The translations under genes and the position numbers were made by a program. The notes below the pieces were generated by a model that was given only the letters and a program-made list of their open reading frames with translations, did no database searches and was not told where the DNA came from. From the NCBI RefSeq assembly GCF_040802235.1, contig NC_133156.1, forward strand, positions 109,956,173-110,020,172: DNA of 64,000 nucleotides, in the 5' to 3' direction. Source of the stretch: Manis javanica (taxonomy: Eukaryota > Chordata > Mammalia > Pholidota > Manidae). This document shows, piece after piece, positions 46,204-57,800 of this stretch; positions within the stretch are counted from its first letter, which is position 1; each line of letters starts with the position of its first letter.

Positions 46204-47103
46204 CTAAAGCCAAGCTTCCTTCTTAAGCATGTTGAGCCACACTTGGGGAGAGGTGCCAACGTCTAGCGCCATTAGGGCTTGAGCAAGGATCACCTTGTCC
46301 TGCTTATGTTGGTTGCGGAGTCTGCATAACAACCAGAGTAAGAGCATGAGACCTCCAAGCAGGAACACGCCCATCCCAGCCATGCCCGCCCACTCCTTGA
46401 CGTGGGAGAGAGCTCTGAGGAACCAGGAAGAGAGTCCTTCTGCTACGGAGATATCTAGACGGGTGGAGTTGATGTGGATTATTTCTCGCCGCAGCTCTTC
46501 TAGTGTCCCATCGAAGTCTTGGGACCAGTTTCCTGAAAGATACTGGGACAGGTCTCGTGACAGATTAGCTGCCCGTGTAAAATTTTCATATTGAATGCTA
46601 GTGATGCAGAGGGCATGATATTTCCGCTCACATCCCAATTGGGCCATTTGCCAGAGCACCTCTATTTGTTCCTCCACGAGATCTATGCGTTGATTGAGGA
46701 TCATTATTCCTCCTTTCAGTTTGCCATCAAGTGTGGACTGTTGGTCCAGGGCAGAAGCTACTGAGGCTGCAAGGTTATTGAGCTCTGTAGCCGATTTGAT
46801 GGAGGTGTCTAAAGCTATACCCGCGGCGGTGGCTGCGACCGCGGTCGCGGAGATCAGGAGCACTATGGCGGCTGTAACGCCGAAATCGCGCCTTTCTCGA
46901 AACAGAGTCATGGTGTTAGGGGCGTCTACGGGAACAGGGACCCAACGGGGGATGCAGACTACCAAAGCATTGGTAAAGTTACGCGCATCCCAACACTGAG
47001 ACAGAAAGCAGGTTTCATTGGAGCAGGAGTCAAAGCTACTATTGGATAAGATAAACAGAAATGGGGGTATACGCATACTGGAGAAGGTGGAAAAAGGGAA
47101 TTA
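46204..47103 (-). pseudogene. env: ERV-2 env, 3' frame (end of SU and transmembrane subunit)
   Basis: An open frame of 290 codons follows a frame break. It holds the SU end, a furin-type RERR at residues 60-63, an Ala/Ile/Val-rich fusion peptide (64-90), a heptad-repeat helix, a cysteine pair at about 149 and 157, sequons, a membrane anchor (about 230-253) and a cytoplasmic tail of about 35 residues. Env mediates receptor binding and fusion in this family. The frame itself is undamaged. It lacks a signal peptide because that lies in the other frame. Confidence 0.9.
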
Positions 47104-47978
47104 GGTGACTCTGGACCTGATTTTGCTGAACACGTGTAGTTCTCGTTGTTATGGGTCATGGTCATGTTCCAGTGTGCGCGCGTGTGGTTGTTCTCGCACC
47201 AAAAGGTGATATTTTTTACACCGATTCCCCCACCCTGGAGGGCGGAAAAGGGGGAGAGGTCGGTACACGAGCCATTGACTCCACACAGCATCCATTTATG
47301 GAAGGGGTTCATGCTCAGCTGCTGACGAAACTCGCCTTCGAGCACCTTTACTGGCCACCAAGCCTCATTGGCTGGCCGTCCCTCCATATCTGGGGAGATG
47401 GTAAACTCCTGCCTCTCAGTTGCCCACGTTACTACAGTTGACTGACAGTCAGTCCAGGGCCACAGCTCTCCCTCATAGTCGCCTACACAATGGGAGGCAT
47501 ATTTGGGTTGACGAGGCCTGTCGGTGGAATTGTTCCTGGGAGAGTGTACAAATGTGCCATTGATCCAGAGAACCATCTGGTGGATAGTCATGTTCTTATA
47601 GGGCAGGCTCCCTTCCTTATTAGGCCCTTCAAATTTAGCTGACATAACGGGGAGGCCACTGGCCTCTAGAATTATGTCACTGAACCATCCGTATTTCCTC
47701 CGTTTCAGGGAGATACAGCCAGCTAGATTCTGAGTGGTGAAGCATAATGACCCATTAGTTACGAAGGATCGGTTTTCTCCCAACGGGGCTGTTAGGGTGT
47801 CCTTTTCTAGGTAGGGCAAGTTCATACTAGAGTTGGTGGTGAAAAAGCGGGGAAAAACGGCTGCATTGAAATGGACAGGCATAGGCTTAGGAAAGGAAGA
47901 CAGGATTCCCCATCTCAATACTCCCTGAGTCGGGGTCTCCAGTGTCAGGAGCAGGGTCAGGAGGTACAGCGAAGTCAT
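46959..47978 (-). pseudogene. env: ERV-2 env, 5' frame (signal peptide and most of SU)
   Basis: A 339-codon frame begins with a Leu/Thr-rich leader (residues about 2-20) and continues through Cys- and sequon-rich surface-subunit sequence (about ten N-X-S/T). Around 47090-47100 a T/A homopolymer marks where the reading likely slips out of frame; the frame then ends at 46959. It overlaps the pol end by about 90 nt, as is common in betaretroviruses. Whether the indel is biological or an assembly error cannot be told here. Confidence 0.88.
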
Positions 47979-49856
47979 CTCCTTTGTTTAGGACTTTCCT
48001 CGTTAGGCGCTCCGGGATCCAGAAGGGATTTTCTTCACCCTGGGGGAAAACACACACAGCTCCCCTGGATCTGATTATGATTGGATCCGGGCCCTTCCAT
48101 TGGTTAGATAACACGTCCTTCCATTTTACTAGTTCTTGTGGGTCTTTTGGCCACTGATTATGGCGATCCGCTGCTGTATGGCCTTGAGCATCCAGATTCA
48201 AAAAATTTATAGTGAAAAGTGCTAGGGCTATGGCAGTTTTTGGTGTGGGGGGTATATCTTCAATTCCCCCTTTTTGTTTAAGTAAATAGGATTTGAGCGT
48301 GCGGTTTGCGCGTTCCACAATCCCTTGACCCTGTGGGTTGTAGGGAAGGCCAGTGATATGTTTTATCCCCATGTGATGACAAAATTGAGCAAATTTTGTA
48401 GAGGTATAGGCTGGGCCATTGTCTGTTTTCAGAATCTGTGGTAACCCCCATGCGCTCCAAGCTTCAAGGCAGTGCTGGATGACATGGGAAACTTTCTCTC
48501 CTGACAATGGGGAGGCAAAGATGACTCCTGAACAAGTATCCATGGATACGTGTACGTATTTAAGTTTCCCAAAAGGTGAAAAATGCGTCACATCCATTTG
48601 CCAGACTTGTAAAGGCCTAATACCTCTGGGGTTGATCCCAACATGAGGTGCGGGAAGGAAGCTGCAGCAATGTTGGCAGCTAAGGACAATGTTCCTAGCT
48701 TCGGCCCTGGTTATGCTAAACCGCTTGTGCAGCGTTTCGGCAGTGACATGAAATTGTGTATGGAATTTTGAAGCTGTGGTGATAGGGTCTAGCAGGGGAA
48801 AAGCTATATTTCTGGTTGTGAGGTCTGCCAGGTGGTTGCTTTGAGTCATAGGCCCGGGAAGGCCTGAATGTGCTCTGATATGAGTTATATACAAAGGAGA
48901 TTGTCTATGAAGTAGTGCTGATTGTATCTGTTTGAACAAAGTGGTTACTGGGCTGGACGCTTTGATTAGCCCGGCCACTTCTAGAGATTTGACTGCATTA
49001 ACTACATAACAGGAGTCAGACACAATATTTAAAGGTTCAGGAAAGATTTGTAAGACTATGCGACATTCCACTATTTGTGGAGTGTCAGGCGTGTAGCCTT
49101 TTGTCACAACTTTGCCATCATGGACATAGGCACCTGTGCCTGTCTTAGACCCGTCCGTGTAAACTGTTTTTCCATGAGGCAGCGGGGTTAGGCTAGTGAC
49201 CCGAGGAAATACTAGGAGATGATTTTTGGCGAAGTTGATGAGGGGATGTTTAGGGAAATGATTATCAAAGGTTCCTGAGAAACTGTAAGCAAGTATGGCC
49301 CAATCATCATTCATAGCACATAATACTTGTATCTGTTCTACGCTGTAAGGGGTTATAATTTTAGCTGGAGCCTCTCCGAAATGTGTCATGGAGGTTTTTA
49401 CTCCTCTCAAAGCAAGTTTGGCCACGGCTGCCGGATAGTACTCTATTGTCCTAGCCTGAGAGGCTTGGGGATGAATCCAGATCAGTGGGCCGTGCTGCCA
49501 TAAGACTGCTGTTGGCAGCTCTGGGGTGGGAAGGACACACAACTCAAAGGGTTCATTCGATTGCACTCTATTTAATTGTGCTGTCATCAAAGCCTGTTCT
49601 ACTTTGCGAATGGCTTGTAATGCCTCAGGTGTGAGGGAGCGCGGTGACGTTAGTTGTGGGTCTCCTTCTAGGGTTTTAAATAGTGGAGTCAACTCAGTGG
49701 TGGGTATCTTTAAGTATGGGCGCAACCAATTAATATCCCCTAGGAGTTTTTGGAAGTCATTCAAATTTCGCAACTGATTATGTCTTATCTCAAGCTTTTG
49801 GGGGCAAATTACATCTGTGTAAATGGTTGCTCCTAGGAATTTGCTAACACTAGATT
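47887..49856 (-). pseudogene. pol: ERV-2 pol, 3' frame (RT connection, RNase H, integrase)
   Basis: An open frame of 628 codons is counted from its first ATG at 49773; the frame is open back to about 49856. RNase H shows YTDG (Asp 207), Glu 236, Asp 253 and Asp 317. Integrase has a CX2C half zinc site at 366/369, then Asp 394, Asp 451 and Glu 487. The last two are separated by 35 residues, the classic DD35E spacing. The C-terminal domain runs through a WKGPDP segment to the overlap with env. The enzymatic residues I can see are present. It is called a pseudogene only because the frame is separated from the polymerase motif region by an upstream shift. Confidence 0.92.
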
Positions 49857-50500
49857 TTTTGGACTTTCTCGCTTGCTATATTCAGTCTCCAATTTTCTAG
49901 GGATCTAGTGAGATCTATATATGCTTCTTCTATTTCCGCTGGTGGTGGGGAGCAAAGAAGGATGTCATCCATGTAATGGATGATCTTTAGCGTGGGATAG
50001 GTTTTACGAATTGGGTCTAGCGCTCGCTGAACGTACAGTTGACATATGGTGGGGCTATTTGCCATTCCTTGAGGGAGGACCTTCCACTGAAATCTGGCAT
50101 CAGGTTGTTCATGGTTAATAGCTGGCAGAGTGAAAGAAAATCTTTCTCTGTCCTTGGAGCTTAGAGGTATAGAAAAGAAACAATCTTTAATATCTATTAT
50201 GAGCACTTTCCATTCTTTGGGTAAGGCAGAGAGGAGTGGCAGTCCCCGTTGTACGGGTCCAAGCATTCTCATTTGAGCATTTACTGCTCTCAGATCATGA
50301 AGCAACCTCCATGATCCTGACTTTTTCCTGATTACAAATATGGGTGTGTTCCATGGGGACACAGAGGGTTCTAGGTGTCCCACTTGGAGCTGCTCTTGCA
50401 CTAAGCAATGAGCTGCTTCTAATTTTTCAGAGGATAGGGGCCACTGAGGAACCCATACGGCCTCCTCTGTGAGCCAAGGTATGGGCATGGCATCTTCAAT
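49850..50500 (-). pseudogene. pol: ERV-2 pol, 5' frame (reverse transcriptase fingers/palm)
   Basis: A 212-codon frame contains [13 protein letters not shown], the first catalytic Asp in [19 protein letters not shown] and YMDD at residues 172-175, then ends at a TAG just after a run of six A (minus strand, 49855-49860). Homology continues in another frame beyond the run, so the stop follows a 1-base indel. Normally pol is reached by ribosomal frameshifting from pro; the frame overlaps the protease end. Confidence 0.92.
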
Positions 50501-50505
50501 GGCCC

Positions 50506-51330
50506 CTATGAAAAACCCAGGCCGTGATGGTCATTCTTTACTTTGGGCAGGATGGGCTCTATGCGTCCCTGTTGGTGTTTCCCCAGCCCCTTGCCAGGGA
50601 TGTATCCCATGTCCATCATCATGCCTTGGGCGGGGGTGGAGTATTCATTAATGAGTTTGAGGCCTAAGTCTCTCATGACATCCCTCCCCCATAAATTGAC
50701 CGGTAGAGGGAGTACATAAGGGGTGACTGTACCCTCTTGTCCTTCAGGGGCTTGCCATTTCAATGGTTTGGCACTAATTGAAGGGCTTGACTCATATCTT
50801 AAACCTTGTAATGAATGTGAGGATTGGGTCACAGGCCACTTGGAGGGCCACCAGGTTGCAGAGATAATACTTTTATCTGCTCCAGTGTCTAGGATTCCCT
50901 CAAAGCTCTTTCCCTCTATTTGCAGAGTCAATTTCGGTCGATCTGTTAAATCTAATACTATAAAGGCTGAATCCCAGTCAGAGGAGCCGAAGCCCCTTTC
51001 TCCCCTTTTTGTATTGGTAGCTGGATAATTGGCGTGGAGACTGGGCAATACTAAGAGCTGGGCTATGCGGTCTCCCGGGGATATAGGATAGATTCCTCTG
51101 GGAGCCAAACACATGATTTTTACCTGTCCTTCATAATCTTGATCTATAACTCCGGGATGGACTGTCAGGCCTTTCAAGGCAGCAGAAGAGCGCCCTAAGA
51201 GCAACCCAACGGTATTTGGTGGTAGGGGGCCTTTAAAGTCTGAAGGGATAGGCTGAACTCCCATCTGTGGAGTCAACACTATTCTGGTGGTGGCACGGAT
51301 GTCCAATCCCGCGGAACCTGAAGTGGCTCT
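50506..51330 (-). CDS. pro: ERV-2 dUTPase-protease (pro frame)
   Basis: The frame is open for at least 266 codons. The dUTPase part shows an AGLDIRATT motif at its start, GRSSAALKG (residues 38-46) and a GDRIAQLL motif. It would hydrolyse dUTP to keep uracil out of viral DNA. The retroviral aspartic protease follows with ILDTGADKS (active site 139-144) and a Gly-rich G-patch (about 229-250). The order dUTPase-PR-G-patch is betaretroviral. It would be translated by frameshifting from gag, so its first codon (TTG at 51306) is not a true start. No break was seen within it. Confidence 0.92.
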   Translation of the reverse strand, partial: RATSGSAGLDIRATTRIVLTPQMGVQPIPSDFKGPLPPNTVGLLLGRSSAALKGLTVHPGVIDQDYEGQVKIMCLAPRGIYPISPGDRIAQLLVLPSLHANYPATNTKRGERGFGSSDWDSAFIVLDLTDRPKLTLQIEGKSFEGILDTGADKSIISATWWPSKWPVTQSSHSLQGLRYESSPSISAKPLKWQAPEGQEGTVTPYVLPLPVNLWGRDVMRDLGLKLINEYSTPAQGMMMDMGYIPGKGLGKHQQGRIEPILPKVKNDHHGLGFS

Positions 51331-51479
51331 CCTTGGGGGGCCTGGTTGTTCCCGAATGACACTTGCGTGCTGGTTGCCCCATATATTTGCAGGCCCTGGT
51401 GGCGAGGGCCCCTCTGGGCGCTTTTTGGCAGTTCTAAGGGTTTCCCTTCTATATCTTTAATAGACCGGCACTCATTGGC

Positions 51480-53036
51480 CTAATGCCTGCCTTTCTTACA
51501 CTTAGGGCATAACCCAGGGGTCTTTTGGGTTGTTTGTTCTGAAGCTGGGCTCCTACACTCTCTCTTTATATGTCCTAATTTCCCGCATTGAAAGCATTTG
51601 ATACTTCTGTTAGTGATCCTGGCTTGTTTGTGGCTCTGTAATATGGCTGCAGCTAGGCCCGCATTGGTGAGTGGCCCTCCTATTTCTCTACAGGCTTTCA
51701 ACCAGGCGTGTATCCCTTTTTGTTTCCAGGGTGTTATCGCCTGTCTGCATTCCTTGGTACATTGTTCAAATACTAATTGCTCCACTAGGGGCATTGCTTG
51801 TTCCTGATCTCCAAATATTCTGCCTGCGGCCTCCATCATACGAGCGACAAAGTCAGAAAATGGCTCGCTCGGCCCCTGAATAATTTTTGTCAAATTGCCT
51901 GATACTTCTCCTTTGTTGGTGAGGGCTTTCCATGCCTTGGCGGCGCACGTGTTTATTTGTGCGTATACCTGTAAGGGGAAGGCGGTCTGGTTGGCTACCC
52001 ACTGTCCTTGGCCCATCAGCATATCATATGACCACGCAGGCTGTCCTTCGGCCGCGTTTGCGCGTGCCTGGGTCATACTGATATCATGCCACAATGCCTT
52101 CCATTCTATGTATTGCCCCATACTAGAAAGGCATGCCTTAGTTACATATTGCCAGTCTGCGGGTGTCATGGCTGTCTCTGTTAGTCTTTCAATTTGTGCT
52201 ATGGTGTAGTTAGCACTGACTCCATAAGCCCGAACGGATTCTGCTAACTCCTTAACTTGTTTATGGCTCAGGGGCTGGTGAGAGCGTACGCCATTATCCT
52301 CAAATACAGGAAACATTTGTCTAATTGCCTGAAGAGTATCTGGGTGGCAAAAGGAGAGTGCGCCACTCACGTAAGGTGGCGGGGCAACGGGCGTCGGGGG
52401 ACACCCTACTTTCATTTTTTCCTTGGTCCGCTTTTCAACTTTGCTGGTTCCCTTACTTCTGCACTCTGCGGTTTTATTTTCTTCCCCTTCCTCTGCGGAC
52501 GTTAATTCCTCCTCAGATTCCCTATTGGAGAGTTGGAGGTCCCTCAACTCTTTCCAGGGGTATTTACTATTTTCTCCGAGGCGATCGTCACTTGCTTCTC
52601 GGGGCTCTTTCGCTTTTGCCCTAGGCGGGCTTTCTCCCTCACTCTGGGGTTTCTTTACTTTCATTTTTGTGGCCTTTTTTCGGCCGCGCACACTCTCTGT
52701 TTCCCGTTCCGTTTCTGACATGCTCTCTTGGATATCTGTCAATGCTCTCTGACCTTCTTTTATTACCTTTTCACATCTCTCATCTTGCAGACAAGCTCTA
52801 ATCAGTTTCCAGAGGGGCCTGGTGCCTCCCCTCAGGCTACCCTCCTCCTCCTCTCTATCAAGATCTTTCCCCAGTTTGTCCCAGCTCGGGATTGAGAGGG
52901 ACCCTGAACAAATGAACCAGGGGGCCACACGGTCTATCTCCTTCACAAAAGATCCTAAGACTTTGCTGGAGACCTTCAAGTTTCGCTCTTTGAGAGCTGT
53001 CTGCAGCACCGTGACTAATGACGGTGCATTCCCCAT
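51480..53036 (-). pseudogene. gag: ERV-2 gag, truncated in the second zinc knuckle
   Basis: 518 codons starting Met-Gly-Asn (myristoylation signal). The matrix is followed by a strongly charged linker (about 105-210), a PTPVAPPPY late motif (PPPY at 219-222) and capsid from about 230 with a major-homology-type segment near 386-410. The first zinc knuckle CX2CX4HX4C is at 481-494. The second starts CPKCKKGRH and is cut by TAG (51480-51482), while the missing final Cys and about 60 more codons remain in frame beyond it. That pattern indicates a point nonsense mutation rather than a natural end. Confidence 0.93.
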
Positions 53037-53186
53037 GGTGCCTCCTTATTTACAGAGAACCATCAACCATCATCCTAAAAAGAAGGGGCCTCTCGGAACT
53101 TACCCCTCCGGGCTTTCTTCTGACCTGCAGTTCTGAATCCTCTCCAGATGTCTGAAGGGTCCTCCCTGTGCCGGTGATGTTCTGGT

Positions 53187-53204
53187 TCCCGGGTTTCGGC
53201 ACCA
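53187..53204 (-). promoter_or_regulatory. ERV-2 primer-binding site, tRNA-Phe
   Basis: Minus-strand TGGTGCCGAAACCCGGGA lies two bases after the 5' LTR and perfectly complements the 3' end of tRNA-Phe including CCA. Confidence 0.93.
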
Positions 53205-53206
53205 CT

Positions 53207-53540
53207 TGTCGCGTGCCCCGTCCTCGCCGGCAAGAACAGCACGCAACAACAGCAGGATTCTTCTGCAGAAAGCTTTATTCTTCAGCTCTTTGTGAAACAA
53301 ATGAGTTGGGCAGGACCCAGAGGGGAAGGAGAGGCTTGCTTATATAGTTCTCATGCTCTGACCTGGTTGGTGCGGCTCCATATGCCTTATTAGCATAACA
53401 ATTTGGTGGATCTCATTGGTCCTTATGCCAAGGCGCAATTAGCATGTAGTTTAGTGGTGTGGGATGATTTGTCATTAGGAAGTTCGGGGCCTTCCGGCTG
53501 CCCTGCATTGGGCGCTATTTTCTGAGCGCAGCTGCCAACA
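53207..53540 (-). repeat. ERV-2 5' LTR
   Basis: 334 bp with TATATAA (53340-53346) and AATAAA (53274-53279) on the minus strand. One mismatch to the 3' LTR. Gag starts about 170 bp after it. Confidence 0.96.
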
Positions 53541-53546
53541 CCCTGG

Positions 53547-54150
53547 TTTCCGAAGCTTCTAAAAAAGGCAGATGAACCATCATTCCTGATTCACACAACA
53601 AGCTGAATTATCTCTTGCTGAGAGAAATGGAACATTTTCTCCTGAGAAATTTCTGCTCACATTGCTCAGTCTTGGATGTGTCTGCAGTAGGTTAGCAGGA
53701 GGAGAGAGCCAAATTCTTAAGAAGAGCAAATGCATTCACCTTTATTGACATGATTTTACAGCAGCAGCTGCTGTAGCTCTTGGCCTCCTTTATCTGGTCA
53801 GAGATGGGTAGTACGTGTCTGATGATCTAGATTTTTCCCTTCTTGTGCCATGGGAAATTCTTGACAAACAAGTAAATCAGGCCTAACTGTATAGGCGCAG
53901 AGTGGTAGAGCAAAAATGATTTGTCCTGCAGGAATTCTGAATGACCCACATTTCACTAAGCTTTCTGTTCCCATGTTCATGTTTCCATGATAACAGTTTT
54001 TGGATCATAATAATGTTGTTCTGTAGATGTCTTCATCATGACTATTCTATACCCATCATCTTTGTAACAATTTTCGGAGCCAGTTTATTTGTTTATTTCC
54101 CTGTCCATGTTTGCTCCCTAGACTATGAGTTCCTTCAGCTTAGGAACTGT
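53547..54150. other. Intergenic right flank of ERV-2, no gene
   Basis: No recognisable element. Confidence 0.45.
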
Positions 54151-54154
54151 ATAT

Positions 54155-54870
54155 ATATTTTTTTATTAAAGTATAGCTGATATACAATTTTATATTGGTT
54201 TCAAATATACAGCACAGTGGTTCAACAGTTACTCACATTATTAAATTCTCACCCCAACTAGTGCAGTTACTATCTGTCAACACAGGAAGATGTTACAGAA
54301 CCACTGGCTATCTTCTCCGTGTTGTACTACCATCCCGATGACCAACTTATATTATGTTTGAGAACTTTGTGCCCCTTTATCCCCCTCACTCTCCCCACCC
54401 ACCCTAACCCCTCCCCCATGGTAACCACCAGTCACTTCTCAGTGTCTCTTAGTCTACTGCTATTTTGTTTTGTTTTTATAGTCCACAAATAAGTGAAATT
54501 ACAGGGTATTTGTCTTTCTCTTCCTGGCTTATTTCATTTAGCTTAATACCCACTAGGTCCATCCATGTTGTTGCAAATTTCTTTCTCTTTTATGGTGGAA
54601 TAATACTCTATTGTGTGTATATGTACCACATCTGCTTTATCCATTCATCTATTGATGGACATTTTGGTTGCTCCATATCTTGGCTATTGTAAATAATGCA
54701 GTGATAAACATAGGGGTGCCTATATCTTTTTGAATCAGGAATTTTGTTCTCTTAAGGTAAATTCCTAGGAGTGAATTAACTGGGTTGTATGGTATTTCTA
54801 ATTTCAGATTTCTGAGGAGCCTCCATACTGCTTTCCACAGTGGCTGCACCAATTTACAGTGTAGGTGGAG
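54155..54870 (-). mobile_element. 5'-truncated lineage L1, antisense (ORF2 end and 3' UTR)
   Basis: The plus strand reads 'aaagtatagctgatatacaa', then 'gtccatccatgttgttgc', 'attgtgtgtatatgtaccac' and 'tatctattgatggacatt'. A 67-codon minus frame (54649-54852) has [12 protein letters not shown] and FIALFTIAKIW-like L1 ORF2 C-terminal phrases. It is truncated at about 54855. Confidence 0.85.
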
Positions 54871-54874
54871 GAGC

Positions 54875-57800
54875 TGTCTCTTTTCTTCTTGGTATCTTCA
54901 GTGACCAGCACAGTGTCTAGTACATAAAGGTTTTGGATTAAGTGTTTGTTGAGTGAATGAATTGAAGGAAGGAAAGAAGGAATTTCTCTGGGTGCTCAAT
55001 AGTGAGAATTTAGGAGTCTTGTGGATTGGTTGTTAACATGGTCACTCTTTGCACTGTTGGCTGCTGACCACATGTGGGCCTGCTTTGCTTTTCTACAACA
55101 TTGCTAATATTCAGGGTATTACTCTCCTACTGCCTTCCAATGGAGTTGCTCTTGTAGTTTGGATGGAAAAGCTGCTATATTATTTCAAGTGATTGTGAAA
55201 TAATAAAACAAATAATAACCTTAAATGCCAGAAAACATTATTTTCATGGAACTTTACAAAAAACAGTTCTACAAGATCCACTTACAAAATATACACAAAA
55301 GGAGAAAATAGTGTTACAGACTACTGAGTGCCATGTATTATTTTTATAATAGGAACAAGAATGTTTGCCATGAAGCAGTATGTGGTTAAGATAATAATAT
55401 CTTCTGAAGTAAGCCAGGGCATTTTCTCCATGTTAAACCACTGGATGGAACAGTGAGGGGGAAATGATTTATTGAGTATAATGTTTAAAAGTTACTTTTC
55501 TGAGTCAATTCTTGTTTAAACAGGGCAAGGTGGAAAGCTAATGCCATTTGGTAATTTGGAGAATCTGGGCATAAGGTCATAAAGACATATACTTGTCATT
55601 GTTTGGAGCATAAATCAGGGACAGATTTTAGGTTTCTGATTTTATCTGTTAGGATTGGGGGTGGGTGTAATAAGAGAAAGCTCCAAATAATAGTGGATTA
55701 AACAGATAAATGTTGTTCTTTCATGAAAAGAAATATAACAGAAGTCCTTAGGTAAAGAGTACAGGATTGGCAAAGAGGTTTCTTCTTTCTGTTTAATTTG
55801 GCTTCTATTCAAGTTTGCCTCATGGCTTCAGCATTGTTGCTGGAGTTCTAGCCATCACATCTGCAATACAGGCAGTAAGAAGGAGGAATGGAGATAGGGC
55901 ACACCTTGCTGCTGAATCAACTCCCTTTAAGGGAAATTCTTTAAAAGCTCCCAGCCAATGATTTTCACTTACATCTCCTTGGCCACTACTAGCTGTGAGA
56001 GAGGCTGGAAAAATACCTACACACCTTTTAGCTGTGTACATTTGTGACTTCAAGTAAAATCTGAGTTTTGTTACCAGCGAAGAGAGGAGATGGCTGTTGA
56101 ATAGCGAACCAAGTTTCCGCTACTGAATGAACCAGGTGGACCACAGCTAGAAAACCATGATGCTTCTTGGAGTTACTGGCTAATCAGAACACTAATGGGA
56201 GTATGTAGGCATAGATCCTCCAGATGTGAGCATGTTTCATGCCTGTGGGCAGAACAGAGATTCCAGGAATGCTCTCTAGGGGAAAGGCAGGCTGTTGATC
56301 TGTTGAAAAATCTTATGGGGTTGTTAATGTTCATTGTGTTGGTAAATTTACCATGGTTCAGGGTTTGACTTTTATTACTACAGGGATTGAAACTTGCTAT
56401 TTTTTTAGCTTACTGATAGTGATTTGACTGCTAAAGAGAAATTCAGATTACCCCTACTTAGAGGTAAAATAAATCATAAATGTATCAAAGCAAAGTGTTT
56501 ATTAGTTTGCAATGAGAAATAACTGTCTTGGGAAGCACAAGGCTCACAGAAGTTTGCTTGGTGATCATGGAAGTAGAGAAAGATCAGGTAAGTCAGCTGA
56601 GTGCTTTGTGGAGTCAGGCTAAAGGATGGGCTTGCCATGGGAGCAGACGGTAAGTCTAGGGGCTCACCTCCCTCCCTTCCGTCAGTTTTTGTTGGTCCAC
56701 TGCCTGGGTTGCCTCCTTTTCCCTCTATCCACTGCTGTTTACCTCCCCTTCTGACTGGGTTACTCGTCCTTAGAGTTGCTAACCTTGAAGCCGGTCTTGT
56801 AGGCTTGGGAAGCTCAGGGTCTCTTCATAGTGATTTTGTTTTCTCTGCTCTGACCCAATATGTATGGAGCTTAAATTTTAACTCTCAGAGGACAATTGAA
56901 TTCTACTTTCTTCTAAGTTCTCAGGAGAAGCCTCAGTGGAAACCCCATATGCTGCTTCTAATAGGCAGTTACAAAGACATTTATGGTTAAAACCAGAAAA
57001 TGAACATAATCCTTTGGTAGAAGATACAAGGTGATGAGGACAGTTCGTCAGGTTAGATTGATGGATATGACTCAGCAAAAAGACTGAAGAAGCTAGTTGG
57101 TAAACAGGAAGTCGATGTGTGAAAGCTTAAAAGTAGGGCTGAATCATTCAAGACACAAGGAACAGAACTGTTCAACTGTGCACACTTGGTACTCCTAACC
57201 CTCATAAGACACCACGAGTAGCTTTTCAGGCCTTGTGAAATTGTAGGCCCTTTGAGAGATCTGCGTACATTGCCTTGGGACAGGCCGAGCAGTCTCCTTT
57301 CTCCTTCATTGTGAGTGCACCTTCCCACCCTGCAAGCTTACTCAGAGAGGGAGAGCGTCCATCTGGGAAGAGCGTCCCTAATTAACAGAGCAGTTTTCCT
57401 TTAATGGGATTCTGTCTGAAACAATCAAGTTCTGCAGCAATGTTCTTCCTATCATTTCATGATGAGCTGGGATTTATTATGTGCAAAAACTGAGTCGTTA
57501 GGTAGGACTAATTCCCCTATCTGGTTCTAGACTAGTTTAGTCACTCACCTGAGTTAATTGATTTATTTTCTGTCACTTTCTATTAAAACTGGCTGGACAT
57601 AAAATAAAACTTCTTCTATGTCTGTGGGAAAGGCACATATGCTCTGTTCACAGTCATGAAGAAAGGGGAAAATGGGATAATTCAGAATGACGACAGACAT
57701 CCATATACCCTACAACTTTGAGCAGTTTTAAAATATGGACATTTGCCTGATTGTGACTTTCAACATGTCTTGGCTCATCAAAATAAAATATTCATTTTCC

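Larger units (their letters stand above)
45518..53546 (-). mobile_element. ERV-2: young class II (IAP/betaretrovirus-like) provirus
   Basis: The 8017-bp provirus (45524-53540) reads on the minus strand and is flanked by a perfect 6-bp duplication, ccctgg (45518-45523 and 53541-53546). Its 334-bp LTRs differ at one base, a CpG/CpA site. Class II assignment rests on separate gag, dUTPase-protease and pol frames, the G-patch after protease, YMDD in reverse transcriptase, PPPY in gag and the 6-bp duplication. The tRNA-Phe primer site is shared with mouse IAP elements, whereas most betaretroviruses use tRNA-Lys. Breaks seen are one nonsense codon in gag and one frame break each in pol and env. It is otherwise remarkably complete. 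Confidence 0.96.

Noticed and set aside
51598-52752. Several plus-strand open frames of 60-109 codons
   Set aside because: They are antisense shadows of the ERV-2 gag frame and show no family resemblance.
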